A stretch of DNA of 64,000 nt. Source: Microbacterium thalassium (lineage in GTDB: Bacteria > Actinomycetota > Actinomycetes > Actinomycetales > Microbacteriaceae). Each line of letters begins with the position of its first letter. Position 1 is the first letter of the stretch. Below, piece after piece: positions 14,919 to 24,893 of the stretch. The stretch covers positions 62,001 through 126,000 of the forward strand of contig NZ_JACHML010000001.1 of NCBI RefSeq assembly GCF_014208045.1, given 5' to 3'. The notes under the pieces are model-generated. The model was given only the letters and a program-made list of their open reading frames with translations. It did not search any database and was not told the origin of the DNA. The position numbers and the translations under genes are program-made.

Positions 14919-16418
14919 TCAGTGGACCGCCACCGGCTCACGTTCCTCTTCGCCTGCCGGTGGCCCCGAGTGCGAGAGCGACAGCCCGTCGCCGCGGCGA
15001 CGGAACAGCAGCGCCGACATGACGGCACCGGCGGCGAAGAACAGTGCCGACCACCAGTACGCCGTGCTGTAGCTCGCGATCGCGGCATCCACCCCCACCT
15101 CGGCGGTGACGGGCGTGTGCGACGCGAGATAGTCGGCGGCGGCCGTCGCGGCAAGCGTGTTCAGCAGTGCGGTGCCGATGGATCCGCCGACCTGCTGGCT
15201 CGTGTTCACCATCGCCGAGGCGACGCCGGCGAATTCGCGGTCGACGCCGAGCGTCGCGGTCTGCATCGAGGCGGGCATGATCGTGCCCATCGCGAAGCCC
15301 ATCACCATGAGCGGCGGCAGCACGTGCGCGGCGTACGTGCTCGAGGCATCGAGGAACGTGAACCAGATCATGGCGAGGACGCCGAGCGTCATGCCCGCGG
15401 GCACCATGATCTTCGGTCCAAGCCGCGGCACGAGCAGGTTCGTGCCGAGCTGCGCCGCGAGGACGAGCATCGCGATCATCGGCAGGAACGCCAGACCGGT
15501 CTGGATCGGCGAGTACTCCAGGGTCGTCTGCAGGTAGTACGTGACGAACAGGAAGATGCCGAACATCCCCGCACCGGCGATGAGCACCGACAGGTACGCG
15601 GCGCCGCGGTTGCGGTCGAGCACGATGCGCAGCGGCAGCAGCGGATGCGACGCACGCGTCTGCCAGAGCACGAACGCGATCAGCAGCACGCCCGAGGCCG
15701 CGAGCACGCCCCACGTCAGCGGCGAGTCCCAGCCGTCGGTCTCGGCGTTCGAGAACCCGTAGACCAGGCCGAACAGGGCGCCCGAGACGAGCAGGGTGCC
15801 GGGAACGTCGAGCTTCGGACGCGGCCCCGACCGGTCGATGTGCGGCACATACAGCATCGCCCCGACCAGCGCGAACGCGGCGATGAAGACGTTGATGTAC
15901 AGGTTCCAGCGCCAGTCGAGCGCCTCGGTGAGGATGCCGCCGAGCAGCAGACCGACCGCTCCCCCGGCGCCGGCGATCGCGCCGAAGACGCCGAACGCCC
16001 GCGCCCGCTCCTTCGGGACGGTGAACGTGGTGGTCAGCACCGCCAGCGCCGTCGGGGCCAGCAGCGCACCGAACGCGCCCTGAAGGGCCCGCGCCAGGAC
16101 AAGCAGTTCGAAGGTGGCGGCCGCACCGCCGAGCGCTGATGCGGCGGCGAAGCCGATGAGCCCCGCGATGAACGTGAGCTTGCGGCCCATCAGATCGGAC
16201 AGGCGTCCGCCGAGCAGCAGCAGGCTGCCGAACGCGAGCGAGTAGGCGGTGATGATCCACTGACGCTGGCCGTCGCTGAAGCCGAGGTCGGCCTGCGCCG
16301 ACGGCAGCGCGATGTTCACGACGGTGGCATCGAGCACGACCATGAGCTGGGCGAGCCCGACCACGACGAGGGTGATCCAGCGACGACGGTCCGTCGCGGG
16401 CAGGGTGGATGAGGTCAT
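14919..16418 (-). CDS. DHA2-family (EmrB/QacA-like) multidrug efflux MFS transporter
   Basis: A 499-residue inner-membrane protein with the 14-helix layout of the DHA2 family: VVVLDATVVNIALP in helix 1 (motif D1), GGRLSDLMGRK (motif A between helices 2 and 3) and GAIAGAGGAVGLLLGG (motif C, antiporters). Expected to export toxic or amphiphilic compounds in exchange for protons. ATG 16418 is used; an upstream in-frame start would run into the operator. The divergently transcribed TetR gene and the palindrome between them indicate direct repression. Confidence 0.88.
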   Translation of the reverse strand: MTSSTLPATDRRRWITLVVVGLAQLMVVLDATVVNIALPSAQADLGFSDGQRQWIITAYSLAFGSLLLLGGRLSDLMGRKLTFIAGLIGFAAASALGGAAATFELLVLARALQGAFGALLAPTALAVLTTTFTVPKERARAFGVFGAIAGAGGAVGLLLGGILTEALDWRWNLYINVFIAAFALVGAMLYVPHIDRSGPRPKLDVPGTLLVSGALFGLVYGFSNAETDGWDSPLTWGVLAASGVLLIAFVLWQTRASHPLLPLRIVLDRNRGAAYLSVLIAGAGMFGIFLFVTYYLQTTLEYSPIQTGLAFLPMIAMLVLAAQLGTNLLVPRLGPKIMVPAGMTLGVLAMIWFTFLDASSTYAAHVLPPLMVMGFAMGTIMPASMQTATLGVDREFAGVASAMVNTSQQVGGSIGTALLNTLAATAAADYLASHTPVTAEVGVDAAIASYSTAYWWSALFFAAGAVMSALLFRRRGDGLSLSHSGPPAGEEEREPVAVH

Positions 16419-16433
16419 GTCGGGTACTCTATA

Positions 16434-16451
16434 CGGTACTGACCAGTTCCG
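16434..16451. promoter_or_regulatory. TetR operator between exporter and regulator
   Basis: CGGTACTGACCAGTTCCG is an inverted repeat (CGGTACTG against CGGAACTG) in the 99-bp divergent intergenic region, placed to control both genes. Its ACTG-AC-CAGT centre is a typical TetR-family operator core. Confidence 0.6.
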
Positions 16452-16517
16452 GATATGCATTGTTCAGGAATTCACCCGCCGGTAACATCGACAGCGAGCG
16501 GATTGGAGGCGAGTGCG

Positions 16518-17147
16518 ATGACGCAGGTCGAGCCCGACGCGAAGCCGCGCCTCGGACGCAAGCGCGACCACACGCGCGACCCCGAGATCCTCGAAGCCGC
16601 ACTCGACGTGCTGGCCGAGACCGGCTACGACGGCATGACCATCGACATGGTCGCCGCCCGCGCCAAGGCGGGCAAGGCCACGCTCTACCGCCGGTGGGCC
16701 TCCAAGCCCGACCTCGTGCTCGACGCCGTCGCCTGCATGAAGGCATCCGAGATCGACTTCGCCTCACCCCCCGACACCGGCACGCTGCGCGGCGACCTCG
16801 TCGCCCTGGTGGGCACGCCGTCGGTCCGCGACGCCGAGCGCAAGCTCAAGGTGATGGCCGGCATCGTCTCGATGATCGCGCGCTCCCCCGAACTGGCCGA
16901 GGCCGCTCGCGCCGCGCTCGTCGAACCGCGCGCCGAAGCCAACCGCATCGCCTTCCGCCGCGCGATCGCCCGAGGCGAGATCTCGCCCGACTGCGACGTC
17001 GAGCATCTCGCGATGGTGGGGCCGGCGATGGTCGCCTACCGCGTGCTCATGCTGGGCCAGCCGGTGCGCCGCGACTTCATCATCGAGATCATCGACCGCA
17101 TCGTCCTGCCGGCCGCGGGCGTGCGCGTCGACAGCCCCGAAGCCTGA
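16518..17147 (+). CDS. TetR-family repressor of the adjacent exporter
   Basis: 209 residues. The N-terminal HTH spans about 24-70 (ILEAALDVLAETGYDGMTIDMVAARAKAGKATLYRRWASK); the C-terminal ligand domain resembles the TetR_C_16 type. The start ATG 16518 has GGAGGC upstream. Divergent from the DHA2 exporter with an operator-like palindrome between them, so it probably derepresses export when bound by substrate. Confidence 0.88.
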   Translation: MTQVEPDAKPRLGRKRDHTRDPEILEAALDVLAETGYDGMTIDMVAARAKAGKATLYRRWASKPDLVLDAVACMKASEIDFASPPDTGTLRGDLVALVGTPSVRDAERKLKVMAGIVSMIARSPELAEAARAALVEPRAEANRIAFRRAIARGEISPDCDVEHLAMVGPAMVAYRVLMLGQPVRRDFIIEIIDRIVLPAAGVRVDSPEA

Positions 17148-17184
17148 CGGGGGCGGATGCCGCCGGCGCTCCGGAGCCGGTTCG

Positions 17185-18498
17185 CTAGCCTTCGGGAACC
17201 GTGCAGGTGACCTGCGCCGCCGTCGTGCCGGTGATCTGCGAGGGCAGCTCGACGCGCTCCTCCTCGGCCTCGGCGGTCGCGGTCGCACTCGGCGTCGGCG
17301 AAGCCGTCGCCTCCCCCGCGTCGCCCTCGGCGTCCGCTTCCGCGGTCGGCGTGGGCGTCGGCTGCTCGGCCTCGCCGGTGACCTCGACGCCGAAGCCGCT
17401 GCTGGCCTCGCCCGTCAAAGTCAGCGGCTGGTTCTCGCGCAGCGCCTGGAACAGCACGTCGGCGGCATCCGTCACCGGAAGCACATGCACGCCGTCGCTC
17501 GAGTACCCCGTCGGGTACTGCACGAACACGATGTCCTCGTAGGCGACGTCCTTCACCGCCATCGCGATCTGCACCATGAGCGTCGGGTTGGTCAGGCTCG
17601 AGCTGAGCACGAGCTGGCCCTGCGTCACCTGGTTGATCGCCGTGGTCGCGAGGTTGAACAGCACCGACGGATTGGCGAGCACCGACTCCGACTGGAGCTT
17701 GCGGACCATCGACGACATGAACTGCTGCTGGTTCGAGATCCGGCCGAGGTCCGACCCGTCGCCGATCCCGTGACGGATGCGCAGGAACTGGAGGGCCTCG
17801 GCGCCGACGAGCGTGTGGTTGCCTGCCGTCAGGTTCAGCCCTGTGTGGACGTCGGAGATGTCGCCCGCGACGCACACGTCGACGCCGCCGATGGCATCCG
17901 ACATGTTGATGACGCCGGTCCACCGGATCGCCGCGGCGAACTGGATGTCCTCGCCCGTGAGCTCCTCGACGGTCTTCACCGTGCAGGCAAGGCCCCCGTA
18001 CATGTACGACGAGTTGATCATCTGGGCGCTCATCGCGGGGTACGAGCCGCCTTCGCCATCGGAGCACGACGGGATCGGGACGATCATGTCGCGCGGGAAC
18101 GACACCACGGTCACGCGACGCGGGTTGTCGCTGATGTGCACGAGCATCGTGACGTCGTTGCGCTCGCCCCCGTCGTCCTCGGCGCAGCGCGGGAACAGCT
18201 TCACGTCCTGTCCCTCGCACGAGTCGGTGCCGACGACCAGCAGGTTCACGCCGCCCTCGATCGCGCCGAGCGACGGGGGGATCTCCTCGTCCTCATCGAG
18301 GACGACGGCGTTGTCGCTCAGGGCGGATGCCGCATTCCACACGCTGAACGTGCCGACGCCGACGACGCTCGTCGCCACGACGGCGACGAACACGCCGAGG
18401 AGCGACAGAATGCGCGTGAGCGGATGCCGCTGCTCGACCTGCGCGTGGCGCGCGATCGGCTTGCGGCCCGATGCCGGGGGCCGGGTGAATCCTGACAT
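17185..18498 (-). CDS. LytR-CpsA-Psr (LCP) family cell-wall ligase
   Basis: 437 residues. A cytoplasmic basic N-terminus and one membrane anchor (about 30-52) are followed by an extracellular LCP domain (LLVVGTDSCEGQD, VVSFPRDMIVPIP, LQFLRIRHGIGDGSDLGRI with the conserved arginines). A low-complexity Thr/Pro/Glu/Ala tail ends in VELPSQITGTTAAQVTC. LCP enzymes transfer wall glycopolymers from lipid carriers to peptidoglycan. ATG 18498 shares one base with the stop of the paralogous gene upstream (TGATG), so the two form one operon. Confidence 0.9.
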   Translation of the reverse strand: MSGFTRPPASGRKPIARHAQVEQRHPLTRILSLLGVFVAVVATSVVGVGTFSVWNAASALSDNAVVLDEDEEIPPSLGAIEGGVNLLVVGTDSCEGQDVKLFPRCAEDDGGERNDVTMLVHISDNPRRVTVVSFPRDMIVPIPSCSDGEGGSYPAMSAQMINSSYMYGGLACTVKTVEELTGEDIQFAAAIRWTGVINMSDAIGGVDVCVAGDISDVHTGLNLTAGNHTLVGAEALQFLRIRHGIGDGSDLGRISNQQQFMSSMVRKLQSESVLANPSVLFNLATTAINQVTQGQLVLSSSLTNPTLMVQIAMAVKDVAYEDIVFVQYPTGYSSDGVHVLPVTDAADVLFQALRENQPLTLTGEASSGFGVEVTGEAEQPTPTPTAEADAEGDAGEATASPTPSATATAEAEEERVELPSQITGTTAAQVTCTVPEG

Positions 18499-19778
18499 CA
18501 GCCTCTCAGATTCCCTGCCGAGCATGTCTCGTCTGCGGCAGTCGTTCCGGGAATGGTGCTCGGCAGCTCCACGACCTTCTCGGGCTCGGGCGTCGCCGTG
18601 GCACCCGGAGTGGGGGTCGCCGTCGCCTCGGGCTCGGGCTGCGGGGTCTCGGTCGGAGTGACCGTGACGACACCGCCGGTGTTGTTGGGATCGCTCGTCA
18701 CCGCGATCTGGTTGTTCGCCTTCAGCGCCGCCCAGAGCTGCTTCGCGGCGTCGTAGTCGGGAACGACGCGGTTCGAGTCATAGGGGTCTTCGAGCACCGG
18801 GTACTGCACGAAGACGATCTCGTCGAACGGCACGTTCTTGACCGCGAGCGCGATCTGCACGAGTGTCATCGGGTTCGTCAGGCTCTGGCTCGGCGTGACG
18901 TTGTTCACCGCGGTGGTCGCCAGCTTCAGCAGCGTCGCGGGGTTCGACAGGACCTCTTCGCTGACGAGCTTGCGCGCCAGGCGCGACATGTACTGCTGCT
19001 GGTTCGAGATGCGCGCCAGATCGCTGCCGTTCTCGAGGCCGTGACGGGTGCGCAGGAACTGCAGGGCCTCGAGTCCCTTGACGGTGCGCATGCCGGCCGG
19101 CCAGTCGATGCCCGTGTAGTAGTCCCGGATGCCGCCGTTGCCGATGCAGACCTCGACGCCGCCGATCGCGTCGGTGATCCGGATGACGTTGCCGAAGCTG
19201 ACCTTCGCGGCGAAGGGGATGTTCATGCCGCTGAGCTGCGAGACCGTCTTGACGACGCACGACAGACCGCCGTATCCCCACGCGGCGTTGATCTGGACCT
19301 TCGTCTGAGCCGAGCTGACCTGTCCGTCCTCGTCGGTGCACGACGGCATGGGCGCCATGAGGTCGCGCGGGAACGACACCACCGTCACCCTCCGGGGCGC
19401 GTCGGAGATGTGGACGAGCAGGTTGACGTCGTTGAGCTGCCCCTCGGCATCGGCGCCCGTGCAGCGATCGCCGAAGTACTTGGCGTACTTGGGTTCGCAT
19501 TCGTCCGTGCCGACGACGAGCAGGTTCACGCCGCCCTCGATCTCGCCGATGTCGGGCGGAACCGACTCCTGCCCTTCGAGCGCCACCGCGTCCTCGGTGA
19601 ACGAGGTCGTCAGGTCGAAGGTCGCGAAGGATGCGATCCCCACGACCGAGACCATCACGACGGCCGCGACGATGCCGGTGACCTTGAATACCATGCCGAG
19701 CGGGCTGGGCGATCCCAGCACCGCGTGCCGAGCGACGGTCCGTCGTCGGCGGCGCGGGGGCCGGGTCTTCTGGCTCAC
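18498..19778 (-). CDS. LytR-CpsA-Psr (LCP) family cell-wall ligase, paralog
   Basis: 426 residues with the same plan as the next gene: a basic N-terminus, a membrane segment (MVFKVTGIVAAVVMVSVVGI), LVVGTDECEPKYAKYF, VVSFPRDLMAPMP, LQFLRTRHGLENGSDLARI, and a Pro/Thr/Glu tail ending in VELPSTIPGTTAADETC. GTG 19778 is chosen (GAGAGG upstream); a longer frame exists but would run through the tRNA gene at 19837-19921. The matching C-terminal tags suggest recent duplication and possibly a shared partner. Confidence 0.9.
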   Translation of the reverse strand: MSQKTRPPRRRRRTVARHAVLGSPSPLGMVFKVTGIVAAVVMVSVVGIASFATFDLTTSFTEDAVALEGQESVPPDIGEIEGGVNLLVVGTDECEPKYAKYFGDRCTGADAEGQLNDVNLLVHISDAPRRVTVVSFPRDLMAPMPSCTDEDGQVSSAQTKVQINAAWGYGGLSCVVKTVSQLSGMNIPFAAKVSFGNVIRITDAIGGVEVCIGNGGIRDYYTGIDWPAGMRTVKGLEALQFLRTRHGLENGSDLARISNQQQYMSRLARKLVSEEVLSNPATLLKLATTAVNNVTPSQSLTNPMTLVQIALAVKNVPFDEIVFVQYPVLEDPYDSNRVVPDYDAAKQLWAALKANNQIAVTSDPNNTGGVVTVTPTETPQPEPEATATPTPGATATPEPEKVVELPSTIPGTTAADETCSAGNLRG

Positions 19779-19836
19779 GGGGTCCTCTCGGGCGGGGGAT
19801 TCAGGTCGGGATCGCCCCCCCGACGCAACCCTTGAG

Positions 19837-19921
19837 CGGAGGGTGTGGGATTCGAACCCACGGGACATCGCTGCCCACTGGTTTTCAAGACCAGCTCCAT
19901 CGGCCGCTCGGACAACCCTCC
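19837..19921 (-). tRNA. tRNA-Ser(TGA)
   Basis: 85-nt type II tRNA. The acceptor GGAGGGT pairs with ACCCTCC; the anticodon arm CTGGT-CTTGAAA-ACCAG gives TGA; the long variable arm and T-arm GGGTTCGAATCCC are present. No integration remnants are seen at its 3' end. SerRS is encoded 1.1 kb away. Confidence 0.95.
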
Positions 19922-20049
19922 CGGCGGATGCCGAGGCACCCGTCGAACGGCGTCGAGTCTAGCCGACACGCTGATGCGGCCCATTCTCGCAACGTGATCT
20001 GTGGAGGGGCTGAACGGCGCGCGCAAGCCTCAGAGCCGGGGCAGGGCCC

Positions 20050-20958
20050 TCAGAGCTGACGCAGCACCTCGGCCACGCCGCCCTGCTCGACGGATGCGGT
20101 GACCTCGCCGGCTGCTTCGCGCACTTCCTTCGGGCCCTGGGCCATCGCGACGGCGCGGCCGCCGTTCTCTCGCGCCCACCGGAACATGCCGACGTCGTTG
20201 CGCCCGTCGCCGATCACGAGCACATGCGCCGGATCGATGCCGAGCGCGGCACTCACGCGCTCGAGCCCGGTGCTCTTGTCGACCCCGAGCGGGGCGATGT
20301 CGAGCCATGCCGTCCACCCGACGGCGTACGAGACCTGGTGCAGTCCGATGCGCTCGACGAGGTCGAGGAAGTCCTCGGATGCCTGCTCGGGCGCGACCAC
20401 GACGACACGGCAGACCGGGTGGGCCGAGAGCTCCTCGAACTCCACGCGCCGCGCCTCGAACAGGTTCCAGTCGTCGAGGTACTCCGTGTAGAGGCGCTCG
20501 CCGTCCGGAAGCTCGACGAGGTAGCGGGCGTCGTGCAGATGCTGGTGAAGGTGCGCGAGCACCTCGGAGGCGTCGAAGGTCTCGATGTGCCAGCGCTCGT
20601 AGCGGAGCTCGTCGGCGTCTTCGCACCGGAGCACGACCGCTCCGTTGGAGCACACCACGAACTCCGGAGCGATCCCCAGCACGCGCAGCACACCGCGCGT
20701 GCTCTCCCAGCTGCGACCGGTCGCGATCATGACCTGGTGCCCCGCGCGGTGGGCGTGCTCGACGGCTTCGACGACGCCGGGCGAGAGCGACTCGTCCTCG
20801 AGCAGCACCGTGCCGTCGATGTCGAGCACGATGAGCAGCCGCTCCGCATGGGCGCGCGGGTCCTCGGTGTCGCGCGCCACCCGCTCGACGAGCCGGGCCG
20901 CGCGCTGAGGCTCCACGACCTCGACGCGGCCGGTCGGCGGCAGGTGCGCCTCTGTCAT
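20050..20958 (-). CDS. HAD-family phosphatase, Cof type
   Basis: 302 residues. HAD motif I is [10 protein letters not shown] (about residues 46-55), motif II is in MIATGRS, and motif IV is [11 protein letters not shown]. The large cap between motifs fits Cof-type (IIB) sugar or nucleotide phosphatases. The substrate cannot be deduced. ATG 20958 overlaps the serS stop (ATGA), so it is co-translated with seryl-tRNA synthetase. Confidence 0.87.
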   Translation of the reverse strand: MTEAHLPPTGRVEVVEPQRAARLVERVARDTEDPRAHAERLLIVLDIDGTVLLEDESLSPGVVEAVEHAHRAGHQVMIATGRSWESTRGVLRVLGIAPEFVVCSNGAVVLRCEDADELRYERWHIETFDASEVLAHLHQHLHDARYLVELPDGERLYTEYLDDWNLFEARRVEFEELSAHPVCRVVVVAPEQASEDFLDLVERIGLHQVSYAVGWTAWLDIAPLGVDKSTGLERVSAALGIDPAHVLVIGDGRNDVGMFRWARENGGRAVAMAQGPKEVREAAGEVTASVEQGGVAEVLRQL

Positions 20959-22229
20959 GCGGTCGGCTCCATCACCTCGAGGCCGCCCAGGTACGGGCGC
21001 AGCACCTCGGGCACGACGACCGAACCGTCGGCGCGCTGGTGCGTCTCGAGGAGCGCGACGATCCAGCGGGTCGTCGCGAGGGTGCCGTTGAGCGTGGCGA
21101 CGTGCTGCGTCCTCCCGCCCTGGTCGGCCGGAAGCCGGTGGCGGATGTTGAGGCGGCGCGCCTGGTAGGTCGTGCAGTTCGAGGTCGAGGTCAGCTCGCG
21201 ATAGGCGCCCTGCGTGGGAACCCACGCCTCGACGTCGTACTTGCGGGCGGCGCTGGAGCCCAGGTCGCCGGCGGCGACGTCGATGACCCGGTAGCTCAGG
21301 CCCAGGTCCTGAAGCATCCCCTCCTGCATCGCGACGAGGCGGAGGTGCTCGGCCTCGGCCTCTTCGGGCGTCGTGTAGACGAACATCTCGAGCTTGTTGA
21401 ACTGGTGCACGCGGATGATGCCGCGGGTGTCCTTGCCGTACGATCCCGCCTCGCTGCGGTAGCACGTCGACCAGCCCGCGTAGCGCTTGGCGCCGCGCTC
21501 GACGTCGATGATCTCGTCCATGTGGTAGCCGGCGAGGGGCACCTCGCTCGTGCCGACCAGGTACAGATCGTCCTTGTCGAGGTGGTATACCTCGTCGGCG
21601 TGCTGGCCGAGGAATCCGGTGCCGCGCATGACCTCGGGACGCACGAGCGTCGGCGGGATGAGCGGCACGAACCCGGCCTGGAGCGCGCGGTCGAGGCCCA
21701 GCGACATGAGCGCGAGCTCCAGGCGCGCGCCGATGCCCTTGAGGAAGTAGAACCGGGCGCCCGACACCTTGGTGCCGCGCTCCATGTCGATCGCGTCGAG
21801 CATCTCGCCGAGCTCGAGGTGGTCGCGCGGCTCGAAGTCGTACGTCGGCGGCTCGCCGTGGGTGCGCAGCGTGACGAAGTCCTCCTCGCCGCCGGCGGGC
21901 ACACCGTCGATGATCACGTTCTCGATGACCGAGAAGGCCTCGTCTGCCTGCTCCTCGGCGACGGTGACGGCGCGCTGCGCCTCCTTCACCCGATCGCTGA
22001 GCGCCTTGGCCTCGGCCACCAGCGCGGCCTTCTCCTCCTTGGGCGCCTTGGCGACCTTCTTGCCGTGGGCGTTCTGCGTCGCCCGCAGCTCCTCGAACGC
22101 CGTGATCGCGGCGCGGCGCGCGTGGTCTGCGGCCAGCGCGGCGTCCACGGAGTCGGGCGACTCCCCGCGGGCCTCCTGCGAGCGCTTGATCAGCTCGGGG
22201 TTGTCGCGGAGCAGCACGGGATCGATCAT
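20955..22229 (-). CDS. serS: seryl-tRNA synthetase
   Basis: 424 residues, full length. An N-terminal coiled-coil tRNA-binding arm (about 25-105) is followed by the class II core: motif 2 [22 protein letters not shown] and motif 3 [15 protein letters not shown]. Charges tRNA-Ser, two genes for which are in this window. Starts at ATG 22229; the divergent lipid kinase lies 116 bp upstream. Confidence 0.96.
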   Translation of the reverse strand: MIDPVLLRDNPELIKRSQEARGESPDSVDAALAADHARRAAITAFEELRATQNAHGKKVAKAPKEEKAALVAEAKALSDRVKEAQRAVTVAEEQADEAFSVIENVIIDGVPAGGEEDFVTLRTHGEPPTYDFEPRDHLELGEMLDAIDMERGTKVSGARFYFLKGIGARLELALMSLGLDRALQAGFVPLIPPTLVRPEVMRGTGFLGQHADEVYHLDKDDLYLVGTSEVPLAGYHMDEIIDVERGAKRYAGWSTCYRSEAGSYGKDTRGIIRVHQFNKLEMFVYTTPEEAEAEHLRLVAMQEGMLQDLGLSYRVIDVAAGDLGSSAARKYDVEAWVPTQGAYRELTSTSNCTTYQARRLNIRHRLPADQGGRTQHVATLNGTLATTRWIVALLETHQRADGSVVVPEVLRPYLGGLEVMEPTA

Positions 22230-22345
22230 CCGATCAGTCTAATCGGGGGTCTTCGCCGGATGCCGCCCGCGAGGTTGCGGCCGGATGCACATCCGGTGAG
22301 CGTCCCGAACCGGCATCCGTCTTCGCTCGGCCCTACGCTGGACCC

Positions 22346-23362
22346 ATGGCGAGCGATTCCGACAACGCGGGCGGTCCGGGCTCGCCTCGTCGCGCCGCCC
22401 TGATCTACAACCCCATCAAGGTGGCCGCCGCCGCGATGCGCGCGTCGGTCGAGAAGGCGTCGGCCGCCGCCGGCTGGGGGGACCCGCTCTTCTTCGAGAC
22501 GACCCCCGAGGACCTCGGCGACGGCGTCGCGCGCACGGCGATCGACGAGGGTGCGGATGCCGTCCTGGTCGCGGGCGGCGACGGCACGGTGCGGGCGGTG
22601 TCCGAGGCGATGTGCGGCACGGGGGTTCCGCTGACGATCGTCCCGAGCGGCACGGGCAATCTCCTCGCCCGGAACCTGCGCCTGCCGCTCGAGGACCGCG
22701 ACAAGATGATCCGGGCGACCTTCGAGGGCGAGACGGCGGCGATCGACGTCGGGTTCGCCGCCATGCGCCGCGAGGACGGCACCCACGAGGAGCGCGCGTT
22801 CGTGGTGATGGGCGGCATGGGACTGGACGCCGCGATGATCGCCAACACGAGCCCGCAGCTGAAGAAGTCCGTCGGATGGGTCGCCTACGTGGACGGCGCG
22901 GCCAAGTCGCTGCGCACCGCCAAGCCGTTCCAGGTGATGTACCAGATCGCCGGGCATCGCCTGCACTCGACCAAGGTGCAGAGCATCCTGTTCGCCAACT
23001 GCGGTTCGCTCCCCGCCGGGCTGGAGCTCATCCCCGAGGCCTCGGTGGCCGACGGCGAGCTCGACATCGTCGTGTTCCAGCCCAAGGGCGCGCTCGGCTG
23101 GGTCTTCGTGTGGCGGCGGGTGGCGTGGGACAACAGCTTCCTGCGCAGGTTCCGCGCCGGCCGCGAGGTGCTGAAGCTGCGCACGGAGGACAGCTCGGTG
23201 ATCTACTCCCGCGGCGCGGGGGTCGACGTCGGCTCGACCGAAGGCGCCCAGGCGGTGCAGCTGGACGGCGACGAGTTCGGCACGGCGACGCATGTGACGG
23301 TGCGGGTCGAGCCGGCCTCCCTCGTCCTGGCGCTCCCCGCGGGTCACGAACTGCCCGTTTGA
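22346..23362 (+). CDS. diacylglycerol kinase-family lipid kinase
   Basis: 338 residues. DAGK_cat signature VAGGDGTVRAV and the P-SGTGN-LARN loop bind ATP; the C-terminal beta-sandwich is present. It probably phosphorylates diacylglycerol or a related membrane lipid. A -10-like TACGCT (22334-22339) ends 6 nt before the ATG, so the mRNA appears leaderless. Confidence 0.87.
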   Translation: MASDSDNAGGPGSPRRAALIYNPIKVAAAAMRASVEKASAAAGWGDPLFFETTPEDLGDGVARTAIDEGADAVLVAGGDGTVRAVSEAMCGTGVPLTIVPSGTGNLLARNLRLPLEDRDKMIRATFEGETAAIDVGFAAMRREDGTHEERAFVVMGGMGLDAAMIANTSPQLKKSVGWVAYVDGAAKSLRTAKPFQVMYQIAGHRLHSTKVQSILFANCGSLPAGLELIPEASVADGELDIVVFQPKGALGWVFVWRRVAWDNSFLRRFRAGREVLKLRTEDSSVIYSRGAGVDVGSTEGAQAVQLDGDEFGTATHVTVRVEPASLVLALPAGHELPV

Positions 23363-23480
23363 CAGGTCCGGCGCGCCGGACGGACCGCGCCGGCACCCGG
23401 CGAGAACGATACGAACCGTCGCCGGTGCGGGCACCGGCGCGCGGGTATCGTCGATCTGGACGCGCATCAGGAGGCCCCGC

Positions 23481-24884
23481 ATGTCCACGACCACCGACCG
23501 CCACGCCCGCACCGAGGCCGAGCTCCAGGGGATGGCGCGCGACCACCTCTGGATGCACTTCGCCCGTCAGTCGGTGATGACCGAGGGCCCCGGCGTCCCC
23601 ATCATCGTCAAGGGCGAGGGCCACCACATCTGGGACTCGCAGGGCAAGAAGTACATCGACGGCCTCGCCGGCCTGTTCGTCGTCAACGCCGGCCACGGGC
23701 GCCGCCGTCTCGCGGAGGCGTCGGCGAAGCAGGCCGAGCAGCTGGCGTTCTTCCCGATCTGGTCGTACGCGCACCCGGCGGCGATCGAACTCGCCGACCG
23801 CATCGCCGGCTACGCGCCCGGCGACCTCAACCACGTCTTCTTCTCCACCGGCGGCGGCGAAGCGGTCGAGACCGCCTTCAAGCTCGCCAAGCAGTACTGG
23901 AAGACCGTCGGCCGCCCCATGAAGCACAAGGTCATCTCGCGCGCCATCGCCTACCACGGCACACCGCAGGGGGCGCTCGCGATCACGGGCCTGCCGGGCA
24001 TGAAGCAGATGTTCGAGCCGATCACCCCCGGCGGCTTCCGCGTGCCGAACACGAACTTCTACCGCGCCGAGGAGCAGGGCTTTCCCGGCGGCACGGAGGA
24101 GGAGTTCGGAAAGTGGGCCGCCGACCGCATCGAGGAGATGATCCAGTTCGAGGGCCCCGAGACGGTCGCGGCGGTCTTCCTCGAGCCGGTGCAGAACTCG
24201 GGCGGATGCTTCCCGCCCCCGCCCGGGTACTTCCAGCGCGTGCGCGAGATCTGCGACAAGTACGACGTGCTGCTGGTCTCGGACGAGGTCATCTGCGCGT
24301 TCGGCCGCATCGGCGAGTTCTTCGCGGCGGACGCGTACGGCTACCAGCCCGACATGATCACGTTCGCCAAGGCCGTCACGAGCGGCTACTCGCCCCTCGG
24401 CGGCACGGTGGTCAGCGACCGCATCTACGAGCCGTTCTCGCACGGCAATGCCTCCTTCGCCCACGGGTACACGTTCGCCGGTCACCCGGTCTCCGCCGCC
24501 GTGGCGCTGGAGAACCTCGACATCTTCGAGGAGGAGGGCCTGAACGCCCACGTCCGCGAGAACTCCCCGATCTTCCGCCGCACGCTCGAGAAGCTCACCG
24601 ATCTGCCGATCGTGGGGGACGTCCGCGGCGACGGCTACTTCTTCGGCATCGAACTGGTCAAGGACAAGACGACCAAGCAGACCTTCGACGAGGACGAGTC
24701 CGAGCGCCTGCTGCGCGGCTTCATGTCGAAGGCGCTGTTCGACGCGGGGCTCTACTGCCGCGCCGACGACCGCGGCGACCCCGTCATCCAGCTCGCGCCG
24801 CCGCTGACGATCGGGCCGCAGGAGTTCGTCGAGATCGAGCAGATCCTGCGGGGCGTGCTCACCGAGGCGTGGGCGCGCCTGTAG
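23481..24884 (+). CDS. class III (omega) aminotransferase, PLP-dependent
   Basis: 467 residues. LVSDEVICAFGR (the Asp that binds the PLP pyridine N) and TFAKAVTSGYSPLGG (the Schiff-base Lys) are conserved, with YHGTPQGALAITG upstream. It resembles omega-amino acid:pyruvate or putrescine/beta-alanine aminotransferases. The amino donor cannot be fixed from sequence. Transcribed alone, with AGGAGG just before the ATG. Confidence 0.87.
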   Translation: MSTTTDRHARTEAELQGMARDHLWMHFARQSVMTEGPGVPIIVKGEGHHIWDSQGKKYIDGLAGLFVVNAGHGRRRLAEASAKQAEQLAFFPIWSYAHPAAIELADRIAGYAPGDLNHVFFSTGGGEAVETAFKLAKQYWKTVGRPMKHKVISRAIAYHGTPQGALAITGLPGMKQMFEPITPGGFRVPNTNFYRAEEQGFPGGTEEEFGKWAADRIEEMIQFEGPETVAAVFLEPVQNSGGCFPPPPGYFQRVREICDKYDVLLVSDEVICAFGRIGEFFAADAYGYQPDMITFAKAVTSGYSPLGGTVVSDRIYEPFSHGNASFAHGYTFAGHPVSAAVALENLDIFEEEGLNAHVRENSPIFRRTLEKLTDLPIVGDVRGDGYFFGIELVKDKTTKQTFDEDESERLLRGFMSKALFDAGLYCRADDRGDPVIQLAPPLTIGPQEFVEIEQILRGVLTEAWARL

Positions 24885-24893
24885 GCCGGTCGG

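Noticed and set aside
18498..19868. Longer LCP protein starting at 19868
   Set aside because: It would read through the 3' part of tRNA-Ser(TGA); GTG 19778 has a ribosome site.
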